A DNA stretch of 64,000 bases from Chrysomallon squamiferum. Its lineage: Eukaryota; Mollusca; Gastropoda; Neomphalida; Peltospiridae. Below the pieces are notes generated by a model. The model worked only from the letters and a program-made list of their open reading frames with translations. It searched no databases and was not told the DNA's origin. The translations under genes were made by a program, and so were the position numbers. Shown here one piece after another: positions 38,964-52,400 of the stretch. The stretch lies in NCBI GenBank assembly GCA_012295275.1, contig CM022665.1:2716667-2780666 (forward strand), written 5' to 3'. Positions within the stretch are counted from its first letter, which is position 1. Each line of letters begins with the position of its first letter.

Positions 38964-41094
38964 ATAAATAATTAAATTAAAAAAATACAGCTATCAATAT
39001 AATTTTAAAAACCTTTTCTTTGATTAAATTTGCCAGAACATAATGGTTGTTCTCAATAAATAAAAGTTTTATTTTTGTTGAAATACTAATTTCTTGTTTT
39101 TTGGTGGTTTTTATTATTTTATTTTTTTATTGTTATTAATTAAAAAAATTGTGTGATAATGGGAATATACTAGCTAGATTTCATGTCTGTCTTTCAGGTA
39201 CTTTGTTCTTTTACATGATATCATGTAATTGTATTTTAAATGTTTATTACCTTTTCTTTAACTTTGAATTTGTACATTTTTTATTTATATAAATTGTCAG
39301 ATAATGATATTAATTATTATTTTCAGAAATGTAATATTTAGAAAAATCTTCTTTTTGATTTTGACTTGAATAATCATTTCATAATGTGCTGACTGTTTTT
39401 CAACAAGTTAATGAATTAAGGACTGAACATTCAAACATATTTAAAAAGGGGCATTATTGTATTATTTTTTAGAAAACTTATTTAACTTAAATCACACACA
39501 CAGTTTGTTGCATACTCATAGTATTTCTATATTAATATTAACTTACTTTGTTATCATTAGCTTGTATCAAATTTTATTCAGAATTAGATTATTGATTATA
39601 TTAGAAATAATTTGATTGCCATTATAATTACTCTTAAAACATACTTTTGGGTGGTAATAATGTAATGTAAGAACTACATTAATAATAATTAGACATTTTT
39701 TACAGTGTAGAAATTGTACGTAAAATATTATTTTACCTGTCAAAAACCAACAATGGAAGACTAAAGTTAAAACTGAAATTAGTGTAGTGCCAAAAAACTG
39801 ACAAAAGTAGATCATAATATGTTTTAGCTATCTGAAATGCATGCACTCTTTTAATTAACATTACATTCTTCACACAGAGGTAGTCTGTTAAGACAGGCAT
39901 TTACTTGGGTTTTTTTTTTTTGCCAAAGTGTTTTGTTCTCTAGAGATCTGGCTGTTACATTAACAACACAATGAGCAGTCTACTTGGTATCTGCATGCCA
40001 CTTCAAAACCAGTTTTAAATAAAACAGTTGTTGATAATGTTGGCATTCACAGAAACACAAACTAGCAGCTATTAGCCAAATGTATTCTTAGTCTAAAACT
40101 ATTACACAGTGGTCAAGCTGGTTGATCAATCTGATTTTAAAACCAGTTGTTTCAATCAGTGCATACACTGTCTAAATGAAATTACCACTTTAAGATGCCA
40201 CAGCAAATGACAGATACTTTAAGAAAGCAATTGATAACAATCATCCATTATTCTTAATTAATACGGAGATGGAAACTGTGATGTGATGTTGGTGACTCTG
40301 TCCTTTTCAGTGGTTCAATATCTGGTTGGCATTTAGTGCTTCTTTCTTTGGTTAAGAGTTCAGCTTTGTCTTTAGAGCTCCAGTTTATACAGATTAATTT
40401 ATTAAGAATATATTTTGGTACAGAAAATCTGTCTGATTTCCTGAATGTACAGATTTCAGTTTATTCAGTATTTTATTGCAGTGAATATACAGGCAAAAAT
40501 ATTATATACTTACAATATATTTCTAATTCCAGTAATTATACTAATACAGTCTTCAGTGATGGTAATGGAGGGAGATGTGTCTTCTCTTCCATTCTTCCCT
40601 ACCTCAGCTACATGAGCTTGTTCATAGCACTAGATCCCCAAACCCATTCCCATTCCCATGTTAATACCTGAATAAAACAGTGATTTCCAACAAATGCAAT
40701 TATTTAATGCTATTTGTTTTGGGTTTTTGCTATAGTTGCAATATAATTAATGTTATAGTGTTTTTGGCAAACACAGTAAGCATGTTCAGCATTTTCTTCT
40801 GAATAAGTTCTGTACATTCAGCTGAGAAAGAAGACAGGCTGCGGTTTTCATAATTCTGTAATTGCAAACAGTGGTTGCTATCCAAGAATGTTGGCAAATG
40901 ATGTGTTGTTTTATGTTACTAATATGTGGTTTGTTACAGTAGGTCTGCTGAATGGTAATACAGTTTTTTTAACCTGATTTTGCAAATCTACCTATTATTT
41001 ACCAGATAGGTTATGTTAAACTAGCTGTTAATCTTTGTTGTTTTTGCTTTGTGTATACAATATTAAAAAAAGCAACAAAAAACAAACAAAAAAC

Positions 41095-41134
<40 letters not shown>

Positions 41135-42320
41135 AAACATACACCTGTTATACAAATTTAATTTCTATTTTTCTTTCATTCTTTCTCTTCTTAGTTTAAC
41201 TTTTGTCATCTCTTGTTACTAATTAAATTTGATGAATGAAATAATATACCTTTATTTTTTAAAAAAACCCCACAACAAATAAGAATACACTTTTAAATAA
41301 ACAACACCAAAAAATTTAGAACCCTCCCTCAAAAAACCACCCCAACACAAAAACCTATCCAACTATAATAGCATTTTTTCCTGTTTTGTTGTGCTTTTAT
41401 TATTGTTATTCTGTTTGTGTGTATTTATAAAAAAAAGAAAATTTGTAGAATTGTTTTTATTATTCATTTATATTTCTACTCTCATAGATTTTACAAGTTG
41501 AAGCAGCTGTTAATCACATAGTTGCTAGGAGAAGAGATTCTTAGCATTTTATTTTTACCTATATACTATGCCAATAATTATAAGGCTGAACAAATATTGT
41601 GTCCACCTGTTATAACTATTAAAATTGCAATAGGTATTTTTGGAACAGTGTGCTTCAAAATGATTTCTCGTGTTTGTTCTTGTTACTTATTTATTGGTTT
41701 CTTATTTTTATTTGCAAAGGATTACTTTTATTCACTTGCTTACTTAGTTCTTTTTATTTTATAAGGACTTTTAGTTCATGGAATATAGTGCATATTTCAC
41801 ACATGGACTAGCATGTATCACCTTGTATGTTATCTATTATGCCTAAAAGGATGATAACTGTTTTACTAAGTGGTTTATGTAATAGTATAATTACTACTGA
41901 CAAATATAATTTCCCTTTTCTCAGTGATATTAATAATAGTGTATGGTAATTAGTAAATGTCTGATAGGTACAACAAATTTCTGAACAAGCCAGTCATGAA
42001 TATATATTAAAAATATTGATCACACACCATTTAACTGGTGGTTTCATAAAAAAAAAAAAAAAAAAAAAATAAAAAAAAAATCTTCTAAAAAATCAATAAC
42101 TTAGGGAATCTGTTGATGCTGTTTTGTGCAGGATGTTCTTGTTAATTTATTGGTAGTATTTGCATAGCATCTCTTCTGGCATTATCCTGTAATAATCAAA
42201 TTAAATAAACAGCACTTTTAACTTAATTTATTCATTTAAAATTACAGAGGCCAACCAAGCAACCAACAGAAATGTAATAAAATAATGAATGTTTTACAAA
42301 TGACAGATATTTTTGTTTTC

Positions 42321-42359
<39 letters not shown>

Positions 42360-42520
42360 GTACAGCAATAAAAATTATTATATGTATGTAAATGGATATA
42401 TTCATAAATTGAATTTTTGTCATTATTTATGTATTGACAAAACTACACATGCATGGTATTTTAATAATGGTGTTTCTTTTTCTTTTTTTTTCTTTCCCCA
42501 CCCCTCCACCAAACACATAT

Positions 42521-42571
<51 letters not shown>

Positions 42572-42922
42572 TACATGATTAATGCCATAGTAAGCGATTA
42601 CATTATTTTTTAATTATTTTAATTCATTTTAGGTTTGAATGAATTTTTCATTGTTTATATGTTTTGTTCAATTATAATTTGAATTATTCCAACAGTTCTG
42701 GCCAAGAAGTGCAACGTATCAGTGTAATTACTAACCTTCCTGAACTTCTAAAAGACAGTCATGCAGAATGTATGCGGAGAGTGGTGCCAAAAGTCAGGGT
42801 AAGTCACATTAAAAATAAAATTACAGTACACAGAAATTAAATAACACAAAAATTTAATAGGTTTATACTGCAATTTAATAATAAAATATTACTGGCAAAA
42901 AACAACAGATATAAGCATTTAA

Positions 42923-42958
<36 letters not shown>

Positions 42959-45115
42959 TTAAAATTTCTTAGTTCTGCTGGTGGTGTTGCATTAAATAAA
43001 TTTTAACACTGAACAACTTTTATATTAAACTGCATCCACCATTCTTGCCTGTTGTTCCTGCCAGAAATAACTCTAAGCCAGCTGTCTACAAAAGAATGTA
43101 TATCTGACAGATGTTAAATACCCATGAGAATATCCAAAACGAACAAAAGACTTTTTTTTTTTTTTTTTTTGAGCTAATGACCCAGTATATCTTAATAACT
43201 CCATATTACATTATTTACTTCTTTTTTTTATCATTTATTCAGTTAAAAGTTTCCACTCTTATTTCAATTCTTGTTCATCATATAAACATTTTAAATATTG
43301 TTATCGGTGGTTATAAATCCTATTTGATATCAAATTTTATTATGATATCTTTTCAGTTTTTTTAATATACTGTAACAGTTTTAATAAAGTTGGTATCATT
43401 TTGTTTCATATGAAATTAGTAGGATGAAACTTTGTATGATTCTATCTCAAGCATTAACAAAAGAGATCTGGAGCCTTGAATGGTTACCATATGTGTAAAC
43501 AATATCTTATCTCAGATGTGACTGATGTGATCAGCAAGTGAAATGTATATTATTTAAACTGTTATCCTTTTAATACTCTTTCATTTTGCAAATTTATACA
43601 AATTGAATCATAAAAGAATCATGCCAGATGTTACACACGTAATGTTTCTTAGCAAGATGTTGCAGGGAAGACAATAATGAGAGAGGCACTGCTATCTACA
43701 CAGATCTTTCCAGGAATATCCATAAGCACATTGTTTATAATTCTCATGCTATCAGCCAGACCACATTGCCTGTGATCCTATACCATTATCTAGAGTACAT
43801 TGTCTGTGATCCCCACACCATCATCTAGAATGCATTGCCTACAGCCCTCACATCATTATCTAGAGTACATTGCTTATGATCCTACACTGTCATTTAGATT
43901 TCATTGCTTATGATCCCTACACTGTCATTTAGATTGCATTGCTTATGATCCCTACACTGTCATTTAGATTACATTGCTTATGATCCTACACTGTCATTTA
44001 GATTACATTTTAGATTGCATTGTTTATGATCCTACACTGTCATTTAGATTACATTCTTATGATCTTACACTGTCATTTAGATTACATTCTTATGATCACT
44101 ACACTGTCATTTGGGTTGCATTGTTTATGATCCTGCACTGTCATTTAGATTACATTGCTTATGATCCTATGCTGTCATTTAGATTTCATTCTTATGATCA
44201 CTACACTGTCATTTAGATTACATTGCTTATGATCACTACACTGTCATTTAGATTACATTGCTTATGATCTTACACTGTCATTTAGATTATATTCTTATGA
44301 TCACTACACTGTCATTTAGATTACATTGCTTATGATCCTACACTGTCATTTAGAGCATATTCCTTATGGTTCCCCTGCTTCTACTTCAACACATGTTTAA
44401 TACCAATACTAACAAGTTACAGCGCATTGCCTAAGACACCCACAGAGACAGGCTAGAAAACATTGCCTGGCATTATCACACCTACCAGTATTCTCATACC
44501 CTGTATCTGTGGCACAGTCTCTTACTTAGAAATTTGTATGAATTTATCTTGTTAAATTAAAGAACCAAACTCTTTCTATCATGATAAATTCTGTTAACGA
44601 TGGCATAAATGGTAATGTATGAATTACCTAATTTGATTTATTAAAACTATTCAGAACTGGTTCAGCATAAGAATAGAAAGAAAAGGCAGAAAATGATTGT
44701 TATTTTAGTATATGTGAGTTGTGGAGTGGTGTGAGGTCTTAAAGCTAGCTGGAATATTGATTCATCATTGATGACTGTTCAGTCAGTGTCTGGCTGCTTT
44801 CCAAACTGGAGGATTCAAAAGCTTCTCTTAATGATGCAGCAGTCTTAGGCTACACATAATTTGTCATTGACAAAACAGTAATATACATCATGCTGTGATA
44901 AAACGAATAATAGAAACATGTTCAGTAATAATTTGGTATCACACAGATTTCTTCTATCTTACTGTCAGCTGTGTAAAATAAAATAAATATTTAATTGAAA
45001 ATCTGGGTGCATTTACTCAGTGTTATATTCAGCCATAAATCATATATAATTATTTGAGAGGTAAATCATATCCAGTGGATAACCTGTTCAAGTATTAATC
45101 TTGAAACCAGCAATG

Positions 45116-45180
<65 letters not shown>

Positions 45181-45441
45181 TGCTTTTATGATTAAAAAAT
45201 TAACTTCTGTACATAATAACTCAGAAAATAAATTAACAGAAAAAATAAAATAAAATAATAATACTAATAAAATAACAAATAAATAAATAAATAAAAGAAT
45301 AAAATTCCAGACCAGTTTTAAAATTCAAGTACTTTTTCTTTTTTATTACACATTTTGCTCATTGTTTACAATTGCATTTCCTTTCTTGATATCGGCTGTC
45401 AAATGTATTAAGTTCGGTGTTGCTTTCTCTCTCTCTATCTC

Positions 45442-45489
<48 letters not shown>

Positions 45490-46429
45490 TAATATTATTT
45501 TTATATATTTAAATTTTAAAAAAATGTTTTTTTAACTTTTTACATTTATTAAAATTTAAAGCTTAGATCAGAGTTTGGAAAAAACCTCTGCTTTTTAGGA
45601 GTATTAAAATATTGCCCTTTTTTGCCTATTGTTTTCAGACATAAATTTCTGCCCATATCTCTGTACTTGATAGTTGACATTTTCTTTTTAAAACTGTTTT
45701 TGTTCTGTGGATATAAAAACAAAAAGAGAAAAAATGTGACTGCAGATGTCATAAATTTATATAATATATGGTATGATAAAAAAGTAACAAATATGATAAT
45801 TAAAAAATATTGGTATCATTTCTTTGGTTACAAGCAGAATAATAATTTGCTCAAAGATTTGAAAAAAATAAAATAAAATAAAAATAGAAACAACAACCCA
45901 GAAAAACCCTACAAAAAAACAAACATGAAACAACCCCCTAACCCCTCCCCACAACAACAACCAACAACTAATAACATAAAAACAAAAACATAACACATCT
46001 GATTGAAAACCAGATAAATATATATTTCACATCTATATTTCAGGAGGTACTGCATGTGGCCCAGTCAGAGATGCAGGTTGCAGCATCATCGGCTTTCCTT
46101 CAGATTCTTCAACGAGAACTTGTGCCCATCCACAATTATACCCAGACATTCCTTCAGACAATATTATCCAGTGTTAACAGCAAAGATCCAGGTTAGTTGT
46201 CACATAAGCATACTAAATTATATTCATTATTTGTTCTAATTTTGTTTGTTGGAAATTATTAACTTATTGCTAATTCAATTTTAAAACAGTTGCTTGAGAG
46301 CAGAAATAATTTGTAACCTTCTTTGTTGCATATTGATTACATTATTTTCACTTTGGCATTCCTTTCCATATCAAAATTTCCACTGTCTTTTTAAATATTT
46401 AAAAAATTATACATCAGTTTTATTATATC

Positions 46430-46471
<42 letters not shown>

Positions 46472-49400
46472 AATAATTTTTTTATTCAGTAAATAATTTA
46501 TAAAGGGATTGATTTCCTGGACCGCTGTTAGGCTGTTTGGTAGATTGATCAGCAGATTACTTTCAGCATGTGATTTCTATCCATGAATGATTGACTTTCT
46601 TGACATCCCAGATGATGATTTAGATGTTATTTCCATAATATTTTATGCTGCAATATTGAATGAAATAAATTTGGTCAAAACCATTTATTTGGAATGTTTT
46701 TCATGTGCAATTTATACTGTTAAATTATAATCTTTAATAGAGTTTATCAGATAAACACAATATCATTTTAAAAATGACAACCTTTAAATATTCTTTGTCC
46801 TCTTTTTAACATTGTTTATTTATTAATTTTTATTAAAAGGATAAAAATAGTTTTATCAACATACCATTTTTATTTTTCCCTAGACATTGTACATGCAAAA
46901 TTAGTAATTATATGCTCAAAAGAAAGAAATGTTGCTGTTTTTTCTTCTCTTTTATTTATTTGTTTCCTGTTACTTTTTTCAATATAGATAAGTCTTAGCA
47001 TCAGAGCCAAATAAAAAATTAAACTTTGATAGAATGCACAAACATTCCAATTATATATTTAAAAAAAAAGAGGAAAAAAGTAAGAAAAATCAATAAACAT
47101 AAATCTCTGCCAACTTTCAGATGTTGTTTAGATCTTGCCTGCTATTGAATATTATATACTGGAAAACAGAAGACCAATAATAACAAACTGATCAATACTG
47201 ATATCTTATTTTATTCTTTTTCACATTTAAACAGAATACTAAAAGATTCGGTCTATTTGTTATTTTGTTTCCCGAATAAAACTTTTTAAATAATGATTTT
47301 GGATATGAGGCATTTTCAGTGTTTCATACCATGGTAACAAATGGCATAAATTACCAGTCTTTCTATGCTGAGCACTGTATCAAAATCTTCCTAAAAATGT
47401 TTAATTACACCAATCTACTAGTCAAAATTAGTTTTGTTCTAAGTTTGCAGTTCCTATTAAACAGAGCACAAAGTAATAATTTTCTGTCATTTGTGTAATT
47501 TTTAAATATTTCATGCAAAATGACTTGAATACAAAATCAGAATTCTGCTGATAAAAATGAGCACAAAGTCACCTTGTAATCAATGTAGGATTGTTGTTTT
47601 TTAAATTTCAGCAGGTTGGGCCAGGGAATATTGATTCCTTATGTCTTTTTCTTACTGCTCATTTCTGTGGTGGGAGGAAGTTAACAATAAAATAAATAAC
47701 CATCAAAACCATAAATGAGAGAGTTAAAGATCTTTAAATCATTTAAAATATTGTTTAAGTTAGTCAGTGTTATCTCTGTTAACAAGAAATTTCTCTGCTG
47801 TGTATCAGTGAAAACTCAAATTGATATTTTTTATTACTTTTTTTTTTTTAAATACATGTTCACATCATTTAATACAGTTTCTTTTTATAATTGTGTATTA
47901 AATAAAATCAAAGCTTAAAATTCATAAAAGTACCATCAACAGCTTCGATTTTCTGCACAAAACAAATTAAATTATTAAAATTAACAGAAGACTAATTCTG
48001 AAAAACAAACAAATAAAAAAAAACCTTCAGAAAAATAACAACAAAAAGAAATCAGAATTAGATTTGTGTATAATTATTTAAAAAATTAAAAACATACTGT
48101 GACACTAATTAAGTTCTGCTGGCAAATTTTAAATAAAACTGATCAATAATGCCCTTTTCAATCCTTTTATTTTAACATGTAATTTGCAGTTCACAGTACA
48201 TTAAACAAAACACACATTCACACACACACATATGAAAAAAAAATAAAAAAAAAAAAAAAAAACACTAGTACTTGGACAAACAGTTATTGTGGGTCTACAG
48301 GAAATTAATACCTTCTTTTTCTACTATTGCAGACAGATTTTGGAACAAAATTTCATCATTACATATTTTGTTGTTTTTACTCTTTTCTGTTCTTCCAGGT
48401 TTTATTTTTTCATCATACACACATGCATGCACACGCACACACACACACACACACACCTGCATGCACACACAACTGATTTGTTTTTTGTTTTTCTCATATA
48501 CAGAGGTATATTTTTTTGCTGAGGAAATTACTTGTTTTGCATTGCATTTTAATTTAATTATTTTTCTTTTTTTTTCTTTCAGGTTAGGATTAGGCTTAGA
48601 ATATGCAACAGTTAAATTCTTGCTGTTGTAGAGATGTTCGTGATTTGTCTTAAATTAATAGTCTTCTTTAAACTGGCCAGTTCTTTGCATTTACTGGTCT
48701 AATTATTGTTCTTTTTGCAGAGGTTGCTAAATGTTGGCTAGACACTCTGTTAGATGTGATTGAACTTCTACCAAAAGAGGTCATTAAATCGGATGTAAGT
48801 AAAGATACTGTTTTTTGTAACTTACGCTGAAAACATTTCAGTAAACATATTGCACAAGAAATACTAATTCATCAAATATTATTGTTTTATATTAAATTAT
48901 TAATTTTATTTACAGTGGAAAATGGATATTGGTAACTGATTTGTCTGTTATTATTCATAATAAAATTACAGTCTCATGCGAGAAATAGATTTCCCAGGAA
49001 ATCAATATTTTCCCAAAACATGCTTTTCTTTGTTGTTTTTTTGTTTTTGTTTTTCATCTTTGTTCTTTTTTTAAATTTATTTATTTATTTTTATTTTTTA
49101 TTTTTTACTCTGAATATTTTGGAAATAAATAAAGAAAGTCAAATGTATTTGAAGAAAATTCAAGGAAATGTCTGAAATGATCAGTATGAAAGAGGGATAG
49201 GACATTATACTGAATAATGTTTTAATGCACCATTTATATTGAAGGTTAATATTAGAATTCATATTTTGAAAAAATATTTAATTTCTATTATGAACTCAGT
49301 AATGATTAGCTGTTGTAATTTTATAATGGTATACAAATTAGTTAAGTTGGAACTTTATTTAAAACATTTCTCTTCTCTTTATTAAAAATATTTGAGATTT

Positions 49401-52400
49401 CTAATAAGAACCTCTCATACCTCATCTGGATGATTCAAGTTAATGTTTTGCTAAGAAATTATCCACAATATTTTCCCAGATATTAACTCCGTTTAACTCA
49501 CTGTTTTGTATTATGTGATTCTTATTTTTAATACTGTATTTTGTTGTAGATACTTGCTATTGCCATTTCTAAAGGTCAGTTGTCTCAGCCAGTGCAGTCC
49601 AGATTATCATGTTGTAAGATACTTGGCAAAATTGCAACAAAATTTGAACCCTTTGTGTAAGAGAAACAATTTTCATTACTTTTATGAAAAAAGAATAGTG
49701 TATTGATGTATTAAATGCAAATTAAAAGTTAAAAGCTAATATTGGCTGCTGATGAATTCTTTTTATCTTACGTTAGCTTTATTTTAAAAAAAACAGTTCC
49801 TAGATTTATAGATCACGTTGCTAATTTATGTTGATTGATATATAGTGTTTAGATTTCTGATATTGAATTTTTTGTATTTCAGAATTAAAAAAGATATTTT
49901 GCCAGTTGTTCAGTCTTTGTGTCAGGATGTTGACTATGAAGTACGTGGATGTATGTGTTATCAACTTGATGCAGTTTCCAGAGGCCTTGGGTATATACAT
50001 TGCTGTTTTCTTAGTTAATTTTTTTTGTTTTTTAATCAAGAAAGAACTTTAGATATGTAGTAAACAAATAAAGAATTAAAAATATTGCTGTAGCCAAATA
50101 AACCAGAATGAGACTTTAAAACTACATCTTAATATATAATAAATATGAGTAATAAATGTTTTTGGTATTATATTCATAAGAAAAACCCCCAAATAGATAA
50201 CAGTATTCAAAATATTGAGATTCACTGTGACTGGATTGATTCTGTTGATCAGTTATATAGATTATTTTATTTCTGCTGCATGGAAAAGATATTGCTTACA
50301 TTTTATTCATTATGTTCAAAAAGATTTTATAACAGTTTATTTCACATCAAATATTGTAACCTCCACTGTCATCAGTTTTATCATTTCTTAAGGTTGTTGA
50401 CATCTTAAAATTTGGGGGTGCAGTGATGTAATTAATATGGATAAAATTTTGCAGATTATAAAAAGCATTCATAAGTCATACAGTTATAAAATGTGGACAT
50501 GTTCATCTGTTCATGTTGATTTTGAGTTTTTATAATTTATTATATATTCAAATGTAATTTATCTATGAATAAATATTAACATAAAAATTAACATTTCAGG
50601 CTTGAGTCTACAAAAAGTGCAATACTCCCTGAACTGGTTGAGTTGACAAATGACGAGGAGAGTTATGTCAGAACTGCTGGCCTTGAAACTGTTGTCAGCA
50701 TTCTCAGTTTACTTGATGATGGTATTTAATTTTAAATAATACACCAGTTACTATGTTTGCCTCATTTTTACTCAAATGCATTTTTAGAAGCCATTTATTT
50801 ATTTTTAATATTCAGCATTAAAAAGTTAAAATTTGTTTACAAAGAAGATGGATTAGATGATAAAGGTGTTTCCAAAATATAAGTGTAAAGAAAAAAACTT
50901 ACTTACAAGCAGCAGTCAGTTGTAGATTTAACAGTATTTCATAAATATGTGTAACAATATTTTTCAGAAACCTGTAGTTCAACGATCATTCCATTGCTTT
51001 GCAAGTTCTGTCAGCAAGCCATGCAAGCTAATGATTCAACACTTCCTGTTGTTTCTAAGCAGCTCGGAAGAATTTGTCATCAGCTTTCAAGTAGGTTTAA
51101 TTTTGAGTTAAATTCGTTCAGTGACTAATTTGTATCATTTTACCATGCTAGTTTTGATTAGTAAAGATGTTGTTTTCATTTTTTTTTTCAAAGGAGCTCT
51201 CACAGATGATGAAAAGGAATGGTTTCTGGACTATTACAGAAAAATGAGCAAAATTGGTAGATCTGAAAAGTCGAAATCTAAAGACGCTGAAAAAGAGTCT
51301 GTTTCAAAGGTGAGAGAAACTGTTTAGTTCTGTTTTAAATACAGATATTCAGAAGCCATGTTTTATTTAAGCAGATGTCAATCATTTATTTATTTTTTAT
51401 AGATCAGTATCATACAGTCAGATCTGTTGGGGTTTGTACAAAAAAGAAGTAAATATGAAAATAAAAATAATATGAATTCAAGCAAATTAATATTTAAAAT
51501 GAATAATATTTATTTCTTTTCAGATTTACCTTATTCCAGAATATTCATCAGAGGAAGATTCTTCTATTGAATGCCGAAAGAATTGTGCCTATAATTTTCC
51601 TGTAAGTACAAGACACTACACTGATGACAAAAAAAAACCCACAAAACTCTTTTTATGTATAATTTAGTGAGAGTTTTATTTTTTTATTTTTTGTGGGGTG
51701 GGGGTCTGTTTATTGTTAGTGTCAATATCATTGTTGTTCTTATTCTTATTATTGTTATTTGTTTTCACTTTGGGGTTTTTCCTTGTTATCAAGCATGATC
51801 ATTAAGTTCAAATGATTTCCACTGATATGCAATTTTTTTTAGACTGATTTGTAGATTAGTTGACAAAGATTTATAGTAAATAATGCCTAGCTAATCTTAG
51901 TGGAAGAATAATGTAACTATTAGGTTAATTAATATTAGTATTTCTTGTAGTGTGAATGATAAATTCCTCAGTTTTTTTTGTTTCCTATTATTATAGGTTA
52001 AAAATAAGTGTTCATATTTATTTTTATTTTACATTTCAGGCTATGGTTCTTTTTGTTGGCGCAAAGCAGTTCAAAGTTAGTTTGTACGGTACACTGACAA
52101 ATCTCTGTACAGATCCAAGCATTGTTGTGAGAAAAACTATTTCAGCTGGCTTCCATGAGGTAATTCAGTAATAAATACTTAATTTACTTTCTTCTCGGTG
52201 GCCTATAAATTATTGAACTGTTATAAATTCACTGGAACATTCAGACAATCATAACTGAAAATCTGGAGGTTATTTTACAGTGGCTATAAAGTTTTACTTC
52301 TAGGTATGTGCTTGAGCATTTTCATCACCTTTGAAAGATGTCATACATTAGTTTTTCATATATGTCCTTAAATGATATTATTTAATATGTAGGATGGACT

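Larger units (their letters stand above)
31141..42695 (+). other. PPP4R4 intron 2, 11.6 kb
   Basis: CpG-poor, AT-rich. It holds the palindrome at 31694, the possible domain fragment at 32974 and the 355-bp repeat copy B. It also holds a cluster of TGACCTTGA-like sites near 36949-37000 and the alternative first exon with its presumed promoter (38348-38781). Confidence 0.85.
42799..46043 (+). other. PPP4R4 intron 3, 3.2 kb
   Basis: Holds the 34-bp minisatellite and two CA arrays; otherwise AT-rich with no gene. Confidence 0.85.

Noticed and set aside
43974-44216. An 80-codon repetitive open frame (HCHLDYI-type repeats)
   Set aside because: It is the 34-bp minisatellite read in one frame; unit length variation breaks the frame elsewhere.
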